NCBI RefSeq assembly: GCF_014356525.2
Contig: NC_052506.1
Coordinates: forward strand, 20,797,916-20,861,915
DNA from: Nilaparvata lugens
Lineage: Eukaryota; Arthropoda; Insecta; Hemiptera; Delphacidae
Length of the DNA: 64,000 bases
Reading direction: 5' to 3'
Part shown: piece by piece, positions 48,000-61,744 of the stretch
How positions within the stretch are numbered: the stretch's first letter is position 1
Layout of the letters: each line of letters starts with the position of its first letter
Notes under the pieces: generated by a model
The model's input: only the letters and a program-made list of their open reading frames with translations
Database searches by the model: none
Told to the model about the DNA's origin: nothing
Program-made: the position numbers and the translations under genes

Positions 48000-50900
48000 A
48001 CAGTTCGCTCTTGGCATTCACCGCGTGCCTTATGATCGCTATGCATACAGGCCTGCAGTGAACGCGAGGAGCAAAACAGAGTCTGGAGCTGATAACCATT
48101 TCTTCTTTCTTCTTCAGTTGGGTCGACATTCCGGCATCCTCAATATGTTGATAATGTTAAACGGTTTCATTATTTCTAAACATTACATGCAACTTAGCCC
48201 ACTACTCGACTAGTAATCTTATCAGCTTCAATTATCACTATCTTAACCCTACAGAGACACACTTACTTCATGCTAACACAGTAGACACACTGGAGTGTTG
48301 AACACCCCAATTTAATTTTGCATGTTTCTTTGAAAAATATAGAGAAAACAAGTACTTAGCCCATAATTTATCATTTCTTAATCATTCTTGTTCCAAATGC
48401 ATACAGAAATCGAATGTAAAGCACTGCTTATTAATATTTATACTAATTTTAGAAGTACGTATGTTCCACCTGAGTGTTGGAGCTCCTAATCTGGTTTGAA
48501 GGGAATTGCTTGATCATTGCCAATGACAACTTCATCAAAAACTCACGTCTCTTCATTTTATTGTTTCGAACCTCAAGTTATAGAGAATAGCATTTATTCC
48601 ACTCTGATCCATCATCCCATACCACATTCATAGTGCAAGTAAATCTTTTTAATGAACGTATTTGATAAGGTCCTACGTAAAAGACACCCCAAACGAAGAA
48701 CAAGATGAGCTTGTGACCTTGTAGAATGCTTTTACTGACTGAGAGTGATGGAGAGCGGTTGACAACGCTATAAACCTAATATTTAGACTGGGCAAAATTC
48801 CCCATCTGTTTGTTATTTTCAACTGCAGAACAGAAGAAAAAATCCCTCTTTAGAGTTATAAACTGATCTTAAATCTAGTGTTGGGAATGAAAACTTATTC
48901 CTTAGTTCTAGAACTGATGTATTTCTGATCTAAAACATTGCAACTTGGTACTGTTAGCTTCAGCAATTACCATTGATGGGTTCACATATATATTAGATTG
49001 ATTTTAGTCTAGTCAACTGAACATAAAGATTGAGCAAGAATGAGACAGTTTGATAGATTGTATGGGTTTGAGTGTTTTATAGCATAGATATTACTGAGAA
49101 ATTGTTTTGAAAATTGAAAAATGTAGCACACTTTGAATACATTACATTGATTCGAATCGATATGTAGTGAAAATTCCACAGTTCTATTACTGTGAATTCA
49201 AATAATCATAATCACAAATAAAGTTATTGTCACTTGAAAATAAACATGATTTCGATAAGTTTTTTATTAATTAGGTTTCACTCCTAATAAAACGAAAGCT
49301 TCTCATAGCTATAGGTCCAGTTGAGTTTTCTACTCTCAGTAATATAACGACTAATTTTCAAAATAGTTGAATATTCTCATTACAATTATCTAATTTTTAC
49401 TGTATAGCTTATCATTAACTAGTACGGTATATTAGTGTTCACTGGATCTATGAGATTGAGACTGTACTGTACATTTCCAGTGGCTTAAGCGGAGGCCCAC
49501 CCCCAAGATTCCAAACAAGGCGATAATAATTTCGAAAAAATTGAGAATGTGGACATTAAGGGGTTATTCTAAATCAAATTCAAGAGAACGTGTATGTTAT
49601 ACATAGAATGTAGAGCTACAAAATCTAGTTTGCTTCTGTTTTGTTTTTCATCGGGACCTCCTTCCCTATATGGGTCACTTGCGAAATTCAACGTCTTGTA
49701 AAACTTGTCCCACAATCATTTTGTTAACCTATTTGTTTAAATTTTTGTTAATTACTCTGTTCAGTTCAATAGAACTGATAAGTTACGCTCAAATTCAGCC
49801 TTTTCTCAGTTTTTTTTCGAGAACAAAAGAGCATTAAATATTTGAATTTGGTTCATACATTAGGTGTTCAAATATTGTGCCAGAAGGGCTTTAAAATTAT
49901 GCCAAGGAAACTCTCAAAAATCTTTTTTGTATGGTTTCAGATTTTTCAAGAACTAGGCTCATAGACGGAAAATGTTCAAAATTGATATAAAGGTTCATCG
50001 TTCATAGGTTCAAAGGTTCATAGGTCAAGGTGTGAGCCTACCTACAAAAAATGTGTCAAGTGCTTGGGAATCACGTCAAAGGTATGCGTGAAATCGGGGG
50101 TTTTCCAGCATTTCCAGTTCTCTCTACAAAAAATTGATATACAACGTTTGTATTTGATACAAATCATATCCACCTCTAGGGTTTAGATATCGTATTGAAA
50201 GGCAACAAAATTTGGCCAAAAATACGCCCAAAATCGGTACCTATATGTCATGAAATGTGTTAAGAGAACTGTAAAATCACGCCTCATATTTTTTCTGCGT
50301 TTAGGGTTTTCAAGTTTTCCAAGAGTTTTCAGGAACGACTACAATCGATACACAAGTTCAACTCCGAACCCCCTCCCACCACAAATACTTATATTCCATA
50401 TGAATCATTTATTTGATTTTTGTTTCTATCAGAACATGCATAATAATAAACTGATGAAGTTAATAATTGATTGAAATAACTCCTTTACTATAATCTGGAA
50501 GGTTGATAGAATGTCATGATAAATGCAATATACTTGTACAAACACATATTTCCTGAACATAAGCTTGAATATCAAACTTGATAGGTTCACGAATTATTTT
50601 GAATAATGGAAAATTGCTTGAACCAGCAGATAAGTACTGCAGCCTAGCTATTCGAAAAATATGAGCTGTTATCATAGATGCAGCATTAAATGTATCTCAT
50701 TTAAATTCTTCAACTCTGAAGATTTCAGACACCTTTTCTGTGAAAAGTATAGATTACATCAGTATTCAAGTATAATACTTTTCATGGAATGTAAATAATC
50801 TCCAACCATAATAATCAATTGATTTTATAATACTACGTACAAGGTACGGTACAATGTATTTTACAGAAACGCACCTTCAACATGACATTCCTGAGAACTT

Positions 50901-51460
50901 ACTTCATCTATTAATCATGCTATTTTAAATTTTATTGGTTTGTAGGAACAATTTCTCTACTCATGCACTAAAGGGCTCTTGAATTTAATTGAAAATTGAA
51001 GTGAAAAATGGTAAGCTTAGTATGTACATTGCTGGTTGTGATATGTATCAAGAAATTTTCATCTTTCAATTCTAACATTTCAAACATGAAAGATCTTCAT
51101 AAGATGAAACAATCATTAGTACGTGAATTTATACTCGTACACCGGGATTGATCATTACTCCATCTTCACATTTTCTCATACAGTTTACGGAAGAATCCAA
51201 GCACTAGGAAGGAATCCAAGAATCCACTAAAGGGGTCTGGAGAAACAAATTTGTACTATATTCTTTTTTGAATGAAGGGATTTATGAGGAGTACAATGTT
51301 CGTTCACTCACACTTCAAATAGAATTACAGTTCAAAAATATCCAACATTGGCGATATTGATCTTAATTTCCATTTGAAATCTCTACAGAGTGCTTGAATG
51401 TTCTTAAATTTTCAATCTTCTTTTGAGACTTCATAAAATCCAGAAATACAATAATTGTGC
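48000..51460. other. spacer, no confirmed gene
   Basis: A GC-richer patch at 48020-48120 has open frames on both strands (47821-48129 minus, 48025-48213 plus) without family features. The rest is AT-rich. No repeat structure stood out. Confidence 0.4.
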
Positions 51461-51469
51461 TCTCCTTAC

Positions 51470-51660
51470 CTTCTGTATTGAGATGTTTGCTTCCAGCAAA
51501 TTTAGTTTTTCTGAATCCATACTTTCGAATAAATATTGTAATCCACTCATTGACCAACACTAATGGAGAGACGTGAGGTGAAGATAGAAACCTTTGTTGC
51601 AAGTCTTCTGTGAAACAACAACACAACTCTCCTCTGAATAGCTCTTCCATGGAAGCGCTT
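51470..51660 (-). CDS. exon-like segment 2 of an unrecognised gene
   Basis: A TTTTTATTTTTCAG acceptor precedes it (51663-51661 is the CAG) and GTAAGG follows as donor. The open phase reads S-A-S-M-E-E-L-F-R-G-E-L-C-C-C-F, then S-P-L-V-L-V-N-E-W-I-T-I-F-I-R-K-Y-G-F-R, which is protein-like in composition. It joins 54235-54312 in phase (AG plus A gives Arg). I do not recognise the family. No further exon downstream was found; without splicing the frame runs on to a stop at 51363. Confidence 0.4.
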
Positions 51661-54234
51661 CTGAAAAATAAAAATGATATCATAAAGAGTGCAATGTGGT
51701 GATTTCTCGTCTCATATTCAAGAATGGTGAGTTCTTTGCTAAATTCTCCACTCTGTAGATTTTGTTTTCAAGTGTTTGTGAGATATTATCCAACTGGTAG
51801 AAGCATTTCCGGTCAATATATGAAGTTTTCCATTTCCTTAGTATTTTCACTTTGTATAAAATCAGAGATTTATTGCAACAATATCTTGCCTCTTTGTGAA
51901 AAAATCATCAGATATCTCAAGGTTCACCTACCCAAGACAATTCTGCAGCTCCACTAAAGAATACTACAGTATTCTGAAAAGTATCTCGGAAGTCAACTGA
52001 AACTGTAGCTTAGTTTTGTGAGACCCGTAACTGGAAATTCCCAAAATTCAATCAGGAAAGTAGTGAATTTGGATCACAAATTTTAACAAGTGCTACTACG
52101 ACATGATTTGAGTCAACACCTAGTAATACAGTAATCGATTCCTCCCTTCCTCCTGACTTCCTTCCCTTGAACCCGTGATTGTGACCTCGTTGATGTGACT
52201 ATTTGCGTCCCAAGGATGCATGCTACCCTTAATATTCACTACAAACCTACTACTACATAAACACCTACCATCCACTAAATACTGTATAACATATACTTTA
52301 CTAATGTTTTGGAGCTGCAAACTAATACAGCCTCAATCATAAATCAAGTAAACACTTATCTAGGTTTAAAAAGCATGTATAGATCATCTGGTTAACTAAA
52401 CATAAATATAGAGATACTATCAATACATAAATAGACGCATAAATTGACATGGAGGTCTATAAAGATATAAATCATCACCACCAATAACAAGCAAGCATGC
52501 AAATATGTGGTAATATTAGAAAATCAATCTGCTGAGAGTTAATAAACGAGAAAGGTTTCAATTTTTAACGTGGCTGCTTGGGTGCAATCAATATCCTGAA
52601 TCAATTTGATAATGTCCAATCCATTATAATAATACTGTCCCATTCACTCCATAGCATAAAGTATTTTCGTTAGTATTCTCTCTATTGAATGCTATTTTAC
52701 TTGAATGATGTTATATAATAAGAGACATGTTGCTTTTATAGTGTAGAATTTGTCTCGAAAGATTTGTCCGACTAATCATTTGTTTTGACAGGATTTGAAG
52801 AGTATGTGTAGAAGTTGTACTAAGATTGCCTCAACGATTTAAGACAACTTGGCAACTCAGAATTTACTCCTAATCATTCGATTTTTTTTAAAGCACAAAA
52901 TTATAGTACTGGAATATCACTGATTTATCACGTTATCAAATTGACTTTTTTGACAATGCATGGAATTAATTATAATATAAGTTAACTGAGGATAATGGTC
53001 AGAAAACCCCACAACTTATTACAAGCATTAGGAATCCAAAATAGGCCTACACAGTTTCACTCAAAACATGTTGATGAATAGGAAATTCTACAAAACCAAA
53101 CTTTTTTTTGAAAGAATGTTTAAGATGGACTCTACTCTTGCATTCAAGAGAAAATCATTTTTAGATAGCAACTCTCCTGCTATTCCATAGCAAACATGAT
53201 TTTCCTCGATATTCTTTCTGGGAAAATCAATTCATACTTTCAAAATTATTTCTATAAAACTATCAGCGTCCGCCTGAGAAATGGACTTTCTTCAGCAAAA
53301 TAAGTTACAGTCCTGGCATTAATGTTGATTAATCTCATTACATAGCTGTATCGAAAACAATATGAATTCTGTGGAATTGTACTGCAACGTACTTCCTTCT
53401 GATTGGTTGTACTGATGTGTCGTAATAAGATCAAAGTCGATATCCACCAATAAAATCGGAGTGGGGCGTGTCCTGGAAATCTCACTGGTTTCCAATAATT
53501 GACTGAGTCTCTAGATTTTTCGTCATAGTAACATACAGAAGTATTGTGATGAAATGTATCCAATAGAAAATCAACAGGAACTCTGGAGGAAAATGAGTTT
53601 TATATTTTTCATTTGTAAATGAGGCTGCATTAGATGAGGCTGAAGAAGCCTACAGGGTTTGAAAAATTCTATTTGTTACTTGTGATATTTTATGATGATG
53701 ATAATTATTATCGAAAGAGTGTTATGTGTTATAAAATATTGAAAATGATGACGATCATCAATGATTTTACATAGAAGCAAGACAATAATTACTAATAGGC
53801 CTACTCTTTTAAAAACCAACAAAATGGAACAATGAACTAATTCCTAATTGTACACATTTTTTAGTGGAATATGTAGTTTAAGTTTGACCTTCATGTATAT
53901 GGATCATTGATCTTCACCAAAAGAAAATCAAAATTAATCTAGGTAGAAAATAAATTCTACAAAAAATTGACATCAGTCAATTGATCAGACATAAGTACAA
54001 GTATATTAATATTTTGTATGGTTTTTTTTATGGTTCAGTCCAGCGGATAGGATATTTAAGAAAAATGAGAAATGACCTGGGACAAGTTTTCAACTTGAAG
54101 TCATTATATCAATAGTTCTTGTTTTATCAATCACATTGGAAATGTGGGCCATAGAATCACACTATTATCAAAAAATAGAAAGAAAGAACACTAATAATAA
54201 GTAGCAGACACATTTGAAGAAAAGTACTCCATAC

Positions 54235-54312
54235 CTGGAAGTCAGACTTATGTATCTCAGCAGATGATGGACACCAAGGCATCCAAAAGGATCCATAATC
54301 TTCGGTGCATTC
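54235..54312 (-). CDS. exon-like segment 1 of an unrecognised gene
   Basis: 78 bp between a strong TTCTCATTTTTCAG acceptor and a CAG-GTATGG donor. In the phase that stays open into 51660-51470 it reads N-A-P-K-I-M-D-P-F-G-C-L-G-V-H-H-L-L. In another open phase it reads E-C-T-E-D-Y-G-S-F-W-M-P-W-C-P, which hits a stop if joined to the next segment. Candidate upstream first exons may lie in the GC-rich islands at 54.7-55.35 or 56.7-57.2 kb. Confidence 0.4.
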
Positions 54313-54719
54313 CTGAAAAATGAGAAGTACTTGAGTAAAACTACAAACAAAGATTGGGAGGATAGAGAATCTAATAAATCTCATCAAGTATATCAATCAC
54401 ATCAGGTTACAAAAAGAAAACCTCATCAAGTCATACAAATAAGAGTCGAGTAAGAGAAAGATAGAGGAAGGAATTACCAAAATCTAAAACTAGAGAATCT
54501 ACTTTCTACCTTGAATAGGTATGATAAATGATAACTTATTCAATCAAATCGATCATATCAAAACAATCAAAGTTTCAAATGAATCGATAAACATTCGCTT
54601 TTGTCGGTCACCTCAATTTTTACAAAATAGATTCACCATATCGATCAATCATTGTATCATCCTCAAGGTTGTACATAATTCATATGAATAAAAAATGGTT
54701 CAATCAAAATTCAGCAGTA

Positions 54720-55345
54720 ACACCGCGCCAAATATGCAAATCTGAACTCTTTAACACCGTGGATAAGTGGATTGATAAGAAGATCGTTCAATTAAATTCG
54801 ATCAGATAGCGCCGAACGACAGTCGAGTGTTGAGGTCTCGTGAAGTGGATGAGGAAGGGGGATACGCCATCAGTCACGGTGTGTCACGGACAGAACACGT
54901 CACGTCACGTCACGGAATCAGCTGTCTGGCTGATTAGCATCTCAGACCACATGCTTTTCCGGCAGTTATCTGCATAACACTGTTCCTTACTGTATATACA
55001 TGGGGTGTGTAGTTTATATGTGTTGTAGTTTAGTTACTATGGTACACACACAAACAATAACCATTTCTTGAGCAGGCCAGACGGAAGCCATGCAACATCG
55101 CCTATCGATTAATTTCACTTCACCTTTGAAGAGTAGTAAAGTCACTCGCTATGCCATTGTCACACTCTGTCTCTGTCTCTCACACACTCTCACTCTCACA
55201 TCCATCCCCCGGCAACCCAATTACAACGGAGGGTGATTGTCAGGCTTGTCGCTAGGACTGCGACACACGAGAAGTTCATTCACACGGCAATTAATCGGTC
55301 ACTGTGCTCGCCGAGATTACCTTCGATTACTGTGGCAAAGTAAGT
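54720..55345. promoter_or_regulatory. GC-rich island with GTCACG repeats; candidate promoter
   Basis: GTCACGG occurs twice near 54873 and 54883, followed by ACACGTCACGTCACGTCACG at 54895-54914; CACGT cores are bHLH and bHLH-PAS or CREB-like half sites. A CT-rich tract lies at 55165-55200. CAAAGTAAGT at 55335-55344 would be a good plus-strand donor for an untranslated first exon. No coding start could be tied to it. The plus frame 55237-55527 is unrecognised. Confidence 0.35.
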
Positions 55346-55577
55346 TAACTCGCTTTAAAGTGGTGAACATTACTCCAATAAATAAGGAACTTTTGTTACT
55401 GAAATCACAGTACTTCGGATTACTGGGAACTTTGGTTCAAAGGCGTTGTACCGAAAAGTGCTGCGTTGTTCGTTATGCATTTGTTATGCACCATTATTTG
55501 CAGAATAAGGAAGGATTGACAAAGTGACACGACCTGGCACTGTTGTAAAGCAGAGCGCTGCGTTCTCATGCACAAGA

Positions 55578-55645
55578 TAGAAAGAGAGACAAGTGAGAGA
55601 GACAAGTGAGAGAGACAAGAGAGAGAGAGACAAGAGAGAGAAGTG
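55578..55645. repeat. (GAGAGACAAGT)n short tandem repeat
   Basis: Five to six imperfect copies of an 8-12-bp purine-rich unit. The overlapping frame 55593-55877 starts in it and is not supported as a gene. Confidence 0.75.
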
Positions 55646-56699
55646 TTATAAGATTATCAAAATGTTCTTATGGAGTCACATGAATTACTTGCTAGAGAAA
55701 TTGGCTCAACCTTTTGAACATGAAACAGCCAATCTTCAAAAGCTACCTTCCCCCTTAACCAAGAGAAACTCGATTCATCTGATTATAGAAAGAAAAAAAA
55801 CGTTCAAATGCTCATTAGACATAGAGATAAATATTGCGAATGATTTTATGGGTGTTGTCCTCAATATTTTCAACTAGGCATTTGATTGCTTATTGTATAG
55901 TGTACGAGTACAAAACCAATAATATGAGCAGAGTTTTGAAATTGTAACAGTGACTTATCATACGAGATAATATAACAATTCTGATTATTATTCAATACTA
56001 ATTATTGATTTAGTGCCACTTCATTACTGGAGTTTATTAGGAACAACAAATTCAAGATCCACAGGAAACAAGAGATCACAATTGATATTGTCTCATGCTA
56101 GGCAAAGGCGACATCTATTGAAGGCTCTTTATACTTTTCCATTTAAATAAACGTGAGCTCAAGAGTCAAGATTGAATTGAACATGGATGATGGAAAATTA
56201 TATCTTAAACATTTGGAGTTACATTCAGAACACCAGCATAGGGTTCTCACCAAGAAAAATGTCCAAACAGAACCACTTGATCGAATTCCAACCAACAAGA
56301 CAAACAATAATTTCAGAGTTGATGTTGTACTTATGAAAAAAACATACTTGGAACTGCATATGAAGTTACAACATCAAAAAATCGCAACATAGACCAAAAC
56401 CAAATTGAAATTAAAGAAAAGCATTCACAAAAACCATTTTTAATCACCCATAATACGAAAAACATCAACCAACACAACACTACAATACCAAATTGAAATG
56501 ATGAAAAAATCATACCTCAATCACCATCTGGAGTAGAATCATACCACGAAAAACATCCCAACACAACTACAAACTAAACTGAGATTATGAAGAAATATAC
56601 CTCAATCAGCATCTGGTTCTATATCAACACACGAAAACCACCCAACACAGCTAAAAAACCAAAATTCCTCAAACAGCACTCAGTATTATCGTAAAAGTT

Positions 56700-57195
56700 C
56701 ACGCACATGGGTTGTCGTGAGAGAGGCGGCACGTCTAAAGGTCACAACGATACCGGATAGAGTATCCTCAAGTTACGGTTATCACTATCAAGCTTTCAGT
56801 AGACAAGGACAGTGACGCACTATCAAGCACTTAGTAGACAAGGACAGAGACGCAGGCTGATGACGTCATGACAGCACACGCGTGCCTCTGACAGGAGCCC
56901 TTCTCTACTCTACTTCCCCTCCAACAATGAACTGCCGTCGTACTCTGCCCGTTATGAGCCGAAAAATATCGATTTTTTTCTCACTCCTAGCGGTGATATG
57001 AGTGGCACGATACCTGAATGAAAATGCCAGCTGTTCGAGTGAGAGAGTCCAGCTGCATTGCATCGAGAGGGTCGCAGTGTCGAGGGTGAAATGCAACAAA
57101 CTGGTTCGGCTAATCACCACAAACAGACTGTATTGTTGTTTGATTTGGTGAAAGGAAAGAGTTCGTGTAACTCCATCGTATTCCCAAAACTTCAT
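56700..57195. promoter_or_regulatory. GC-rich island with a perfect CRE and a 35-bp tandem duplication
   Basis: The palindrome TGACGTCA at 56861-56868 is the full cAMP response element. Just upstream, a 35-bp unit is duplicated in tandem (56783-56817 and 56818-56852, three to four differences), each holding TCAAGC and AGTAGACAAGGACAG. CpG is frequent. The minus frame 56905-57195 has no family features. This looks like a promoter of a gene on either strand. Confidence 0.4.
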
Positions 57196-57199
57196 TGAG

Positions 57200-59180
57200 T
57201 TGATTAATTCAATGTGACCTCAAATAATTATAGAGCAGTTACAGATTTTTTCAGGGCTTCCGTTAACGTTTTTTACCACAGAGATCAGAAATGATCCACG
57301 AAACAGTACCTGATTTTTACGTGGATTTTGATGGTGGACGGGTTTTGTTCTATTGAAGTTATTCATGTGCCTTACAAAAATAGGGGTGACTCTTGTGCTC
57401 TTATGAATCCGTATTTCGATCAATTCTACTGCAACCTTAATCCAAAATAGCATTAATATTACAAGAGCCCTTATAACTGACATAGCTTTAACATGAACAT
57501 GCTTAACGAGACATTCTGCTGAGTTCAAAAAAGAAATCATCAAGTTGGCATCCGTAGTTTTTTTTTAATATGATACAATCAATTTCAAGAAAATCAGCGA
57601 TCCATTAAGATTAGATGGACATTTATCACGCATATTTAACGACTACAAGCTCAAATTATTTCTATCCATGAATACTTGGATTTGGATTTAAAACTGAGAA
57701 ACATAGATAGATGCTGCTTTGCAGCTTGGGCTGCAAATGTTTTGAATGAGAGATCATTTTTCAATAAAAAATGAAATGTTTTGGCATCGAGAGAAACTGG
57801 AAGATGAGATTTGATGAAAATATCAACTAGGCATACTTATGAATCTCCTACAAGGGTTTTTTCTCAACCATTGGAAGGAAAACTCTATGATAAAATGTTA
57901 TAACAAGTGAAATTGATTGTCGACACAATTTATTTAGAATTTTGACTTCGAACTCACAGTACTAAAATGCTTTGAGTATCTCTTGTAATGTGCTTGAACC
58001 GATGCATCTCAATAGTTGGTTATAATTATTTATCATTGTTATTCAAAATAAATATAAAAATAACCTCTAATAGATATTGTGATTCGATTTAAAGAGCTAA
58101 TACAAGATATTTTTAATAATTCCATATTCTTCAATATGGAATTCTTCAATAATTACCATACTCCAATGTTTTTATGAGCTAAGTGAATGCTAAATTTGTT
58201 ATGTATGAATATCATCACAATATACCTATCATAATCACAATAAATTCTCAATGGAGGCCTGAAGTTCGTTCATTATCATCAATTATCAGGCATATAATAA
58301 TGTATCGTTAGATGCTATGATGGATTTATTATCTGATTCAGTAAATTGAAGTCTCATGAAATACAGGAAGTCTGCATATGAATACTCCTCAAACCAATTC
58401 ACAAAGTGGAAAACACTATTTGAAATATTTTTTGCTGAGTTGAAGGGAAAACCACTTTTGAACCCTGTTGTAATAAGTAAACCCTATTCCATCGATCCGA
58501 TAGCGTGGTAGCAGCTGTTAAATGTTATCAGGCCCTATCCACCTGTGAAGGATACAACAATCCTGACAAGGAGAGAGAGCCTCGCCCCTTACTCTACATG
58601 ACTCGACCTTCTACGATTTATTACTATGAAGGGAAGCCTGTTATTTCTCGACCTGTTCCAACTCACTCCACTTTCTTATTACTTTCCAAGATTAGTTATG
58701 CATGCTGCTTCACTGAAATAGCTTTCCGCAATCCATGTCATTGTCTTTCATTTTTTTGCTGGTTGTAAATCTGACTCATCCTCTACTTGTTCTAAATTGA
58801 AATACTCGCAAAAGTCATTAGTATTCCAAGGGGTTTTATCTCTAAGGTCACCCCATGAAAACTTTTTATTATTTCTCATTTAATGTCATGTTGAAGAATG
58901 AAATACTTTCATTAGATTATGAATTTTAGATGCTTTTGTTGATATTATTCTTGCTGAAATATGGAGGCAAATCCAATATTATCTTATTCAATTTCAATTC
59001 ATAGGGAGAATAGGCGACATTCTATGCATTGAGAGATTTGTCATTTTTTCTATCCAGGTTTTTTTAAGGTCAGTGATGATCAATATTATATTCCGTAACT
59101 TGACTCACAAGTTGGTGTGAAACAACTGAGTTTTCTATGAATCATATTCCTCTTTGATCTTTATTATATGGGTGGAAACC
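57200..59180. other. spacer, no gene supported
   Basis: The minus frame 57220-57543 and plus frame 58505-58768 are open but show no motif and no convincing splice borders. The rest is AT-rich. Confidence 0.4.
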
Positions 59181-59181
59181 A

Positions 59182-59620
59182 ATTAGGTCCGAGGTAGTAT
59201 TTAATATAGTAGTCTGAGGTAGTATAAAATATAATTTCATGGAATTACGGAAGACACTAATATTTATAGAACAGTAATATGCCTCATCATAGAAAAAAAT
59301 GTATCAAGCATTCACCTGTTTGTGTGTAAAGAAGTGGTAGAGTTTGACGTCTTAAAATCACTTGAATTAAGGAAATGGTTACGCAGTTATCTTGGATGAT
59401 TCACTTATTCTATGGATTAAAAGGAACGATGATGGAAGGTTCCCATATGAATTGAATAGATGAACAGGATTCTTAGTAAACTAATGAAGAGTAATTTTCC
59501 ATTTTCTGTTACATTAAAATGATAATATTGGGGGAATTGTTTATGGGGGTGGAATAATAACCTCCATTTCATATTACTTTCCGACTAATTCAAATTTGAA
59601 CTTATTCATTCACATTTAAA
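59182..59620. repeat. diverged direct duplication, copy 1
   Basis: Pairs with 60361-60766: CGAGGTAGTATTTAAT start, TTTCATGGAAT, TTACTTATTCTATG(A/G)ATT, GGAACGAT(G/C)ATGGAAGG, TTTTCTGTTACA, TGGGGGTGG and an AATTTGAACTTATT..TTCACATT end. The spacing is about 1.18 kb. Confidence 0.8.
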
Positions 59621-60360
59621 AGAAATCAGAAAATAAACTGATCCAACGATTATTAAAGTATAATTTGGTAAGTAATAATAGTTTATCATAGCTTAGCTTC
59701 TCAACTGATTCAAAATTAATTAAATGTGTATTTATCGTCCATCATTTTTCCCAGATTCACGAGAGTTGTTAGGATGAATGTTACGAGCATGTCAATGAAT
59801 AAGACACGGGAGCATGAGTACAGTGGACTTTCTTCAGTCGGCTGCCCCTTCAAACTAGAAGACGCAAATGTGTGCAGCAAGGAAAATACAACAATAACTC
59901 TACAGTTCAGTTGAGCCTCATGCGTCACATGTTGGTGACGAGGCAATTTTCAAGGTTATTTCTAAATTTACTTGTTATTTGGCAACAAGGTGGGTGGAAA
60001 TTTACCGGCATGACAGTTGGTCGTTTAATCGATTAATCGACAAATGCGATTACAAACCTATTCTGAACTGAATAGGATTAAATTGCTATTCTTTATTCAT
60101 AAGTGATTGGGAACATGGATTGCTAATCAAATTAACATGTAGTTTCCTTATTAAGGCTTGTGTGATCATCGGATTAAGAATGTGGAATGTCAGAAATATA
60201 TAAATTCAAAAATTAGCCACTAACTTTGGTTTGAACAATTTATAACTTGTCTTTTCAATCAAGATATAACATTATAGAATGGTGAACAGGCTTTTGATAC
60301 TGTGAATTAACACTTGTTTCTGAATTAACTATACTGGGAAAATACTGTTGTGCTTCAATA

Positions 60361-60766
60361 CTTCGAGGTAGTATTTAATGAATATTTAATAGTATGAGGT
60401 AATAATATAGTTTCATGGAATAATGGATGTCAGAGAGAAACGGATAACAGTAATATACTATATTATAGACAATAATGTCTGAAGCATATTTACATTTACT
60501 TATCTGTGACATCTCAAGAGAACTTGATTTAAGGAGATGATTCCACAGGTATCTCAACTTATTTACTTATTCTATGAATTGAGAGGAACGATCATGGAAG
60601 GTTTTTCATGTGGATAGAATGAAAGAACTGGATTCATAGTAAAATAATTTGGTGCAATTCATTTTCTGTTACAGTATGATTATAAGTTAATGGGGGTGGG
60701 GGATAATATACATTCATTCCACATTCCTTTCAAGTAAATCGAATTTGAACTTATTAATTCACATTG
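60361..60766. repeat. diverged direct duplication, copy 2
   Basis: Same word order and orientation as 59182-59620, with many indels. The pair is an old segmental duplication or two copies of one element. Non-coding. Confidence 0.8.
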
Positions 60767-61744
60767 GATTCATGAGATAACTTAAATTCATGATTCATTT
60801 GAATTCAACAAAATGGATTAATGTGATAGCTTTTTGTGATGTCGTGAGTAGAAATGACGTCACTGTTCGAGATCCTAATGGGAAAATCAATATGTTATTG
60901 TTACAGATTTCTTCACTTCTGTGAACTTGTGCTCATTGATAGAACATCATAATGATGAGGATCAGTAACTGTTCCTATTTATACTGCTATTCCTGGAATT
61001 CGTATTGTTTTCTCATACTTTATGATTTTGGATTTCCCTGTAGAATACTGAAATAAGAATACTGTGAATTATGAATCCGGTCGGTATATGTCAATAACAA
61101 TGTCGATGAGAAGATTACTGTATCATTTGTATTGACATACCCATAGAAAACTAGTTTCCTTCTATTGCCGTTACCGTACTCCATTGCTAAGATTAAGATT
61201 TATATTAATTTTCATGATTTTCTATTGTGGATCATTTGTATATCAATGGATCAATAAATGGAAAGGAACTTGAATCAATAAATGGTTGGACCAATAAATA
61301 TATAAGTGGGTGAAGCTCGACGCACAGATATATAATAGAGTACTGGACCCCATTTCTCATCTTAATTAGTAGAAGAAATGAGAAGTCTGATCATTATGGA
61401 CTCTCTCAAATTAATCATGAGCATTTGCTACCAAATTATTAGTAGAAATATGCAATTATTCCAAAGCTCTATTATGACAAACACTCCAACAACTTATCAA
61501 ACTTGAAAACTATTTTCCTTAAACAAAGCATGGGACTACTATAGCGCATAGTTTATAACCCTCCTCAACTTTTCTGGAGAGGAGAGGTTATGTTTTCCAG
61601 TGGAAGGTAAAGACATGCGTTGAAGAACCCCTAAAAAACCAGCTCCTCTTTGCAGAATCCACACAGTCACTTGATTACAGATGGAACTGCTGTCACAGGA
61701 ATGAAACAGGCTAATGTATTTCAGGAAGAAATTTGTGGATGACA

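Noticed and set aside
53252..53563. 103-codon minus-strand frame.
   Set aside because: No splice borders, no known motif, and the sequence shows CCAAT-like words and mixed composition; not enough to call a gene.
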